A stretch of DNA of 64,000 nt. Source: Anabaena sp051781005. Lineage in GTDB: Bacteria > Cyanobacteriota > Cyanobacteriia > Cyanobacteriales > Nostocaceae. Shown here one piece after another: positions 63,860 to 64,000 of this stretch. Location of the stretch: NCBI RefSeq assembly GCF_051781005.1, contig NZ_JBPWOA010000023.1, forward strand, positions 62,001 to 126,000. Reading direction: 5' to 3'. Below the pieces are notes generated by a model, which was given only the letters and a program-made list of their open reading frames with translations, made no database searches and was not told the DNA's origin. Made by a program: the position numbers and the translations under genes. Numbering within the stretch: position 1 is the first letter of the stretch; the number at the start of each line of letters is the position of its first letter.

Positions 63860-64000
63860 ATGTCTCGTCGTGGTGTTAGTCAAAGGCGCCCAGTTCCGTC
63901 TGACTCAGTGTACAACAGTCGCCTTGTGAGCATGATTATCAGGCGGATCATGCGTCATGGCAAGAAGTCACTTGCCGCCAGAATTGTGTATGATGCCTTA
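63860..64000 (+). CDS. rpsG: 30S ribosomal protein S7, 5' part (cut by window end)
   Basis: The first 47 codons of S7 are present: MSRRGVSQRRPVPSDSVYNS, RLVSMIIRRIMRHGKKSLAA and RIVYDAL, then the window ends. The sequence is the conserved N-terminus of S7, which organises the 3' major domain of 16S rRNA. It starts with ATG 63860 after AAGGATGA. It follows rpsL as in the str operon, so fusA and tufA are expected beyond the window. Confidence 0.97.
   Translation, partial: MSRRGVSQRRPVPSDSVYNSRLVSMIIRRIMRHGKKSLAARIVYDAL

Noticed and set aside
1..64000. tRNA, rRNA or CRISPR array
   Set aside because: No TPsiC-loop plus cloverleaf arrangement, no rRNA-like conserved stretch and no regular repeat-spacer pattern was seen by eye; a tRNAscan/CRISPR search would settle it.

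Overview
The window looks like chromosomal DNA of a filamentous, heterocystous-type cyanobacterium (Nostocales), with moderately AT-rich DNA. Four things support this. The HIP1 palindrome GCGATCGC occurs in many genes. Heptameric short tandem repeats (GTAATTC, ACCAATT) occur between genes. Cyanobacterium-specific families are present (SasA, DUF2854, DUF2839, a DUF1815-like protein, a CRR7-like protein, DUF2079). The glutamate synthase is of the long ferredoxin-dependent kind. I saw no rRNA gene, tRNA gene or CRISPR array.

Layout. 0.1-10.7 kb is accessory DNA. It holds a two-gene restriction-modification-like pair (101-3998), a decayed TniQ gene of the short kind used by type V-K CRISPR-associated transposons (4012-4345), an unknown acidic protein, a long pentapeptide-repeat protein, a decayed TnpB, a class II aldolase, an apparently intact TnpB element with its own ribbon-helix-helix gene and predicted omega RNA (about 7811-9478), and a PEP-CTERM GDSL hydrolase. 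11-21.4 kb is mostly core: an SLH lipoprotein, an exported protein, SasA, small conserved photosynthesis-associated proteins, a receiver protein, polyphosphate kinase and a second sensor kinase. 21.4-23 kb is scrambled: a pentapeptide protein, a chimeric antitoxin/toxin remnant, a duplicated 3' end of the sensor kinase and a MITE-like element. 23-34.8 kb mixes exported proteins, a TPR protein, a divergent sigma-like protein, a VOC-like protein, a NACHT-HEAT gene broken by one amber codon, a CbbX-type AAA+ protein and an M48 protease.

34.9-42.7 kb holds a DinG-like helicase with a degenerate P-loop, small conserved genes, a hotdog thioesterase, an AT-rich two-gene ATPase + TOPRIM-like module (39531-41418, the best candidate for an intact defence system here) and dxr. 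42.7-52.4 kb is a membrane glycosyltransferase locus: a GT22-like mannosyltransferase, DUF2079, two GT39-like proteins, a polyprenyl-phosphate GT2 and an EmrE-like half-flippase. Together these suggest transfer of lipid-linked sugars outside the cytoplasm. 53.2-64 kb carries a polysaccharide deacetylase, ferredoxin-GOGAT, a phosphodiester glycosidase-like protein, a cupin, an IscA-like protein and the start of the str ribosomal operon (rpsL, partial rpsG) behind a consensus sigma-70 promoter.

Three main stories deserve follow-up: the V-K CAST TniQ fossil beside a possible restriction cargo, the TnpB element that appears to have rewritten the ends of both flanking genes, and the ATPase/TOPRIM pair. 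Small dispersed repeats are abundant, including a GGGCGGG palindrome family with one copy in frame inside the glutamate synthase gene.
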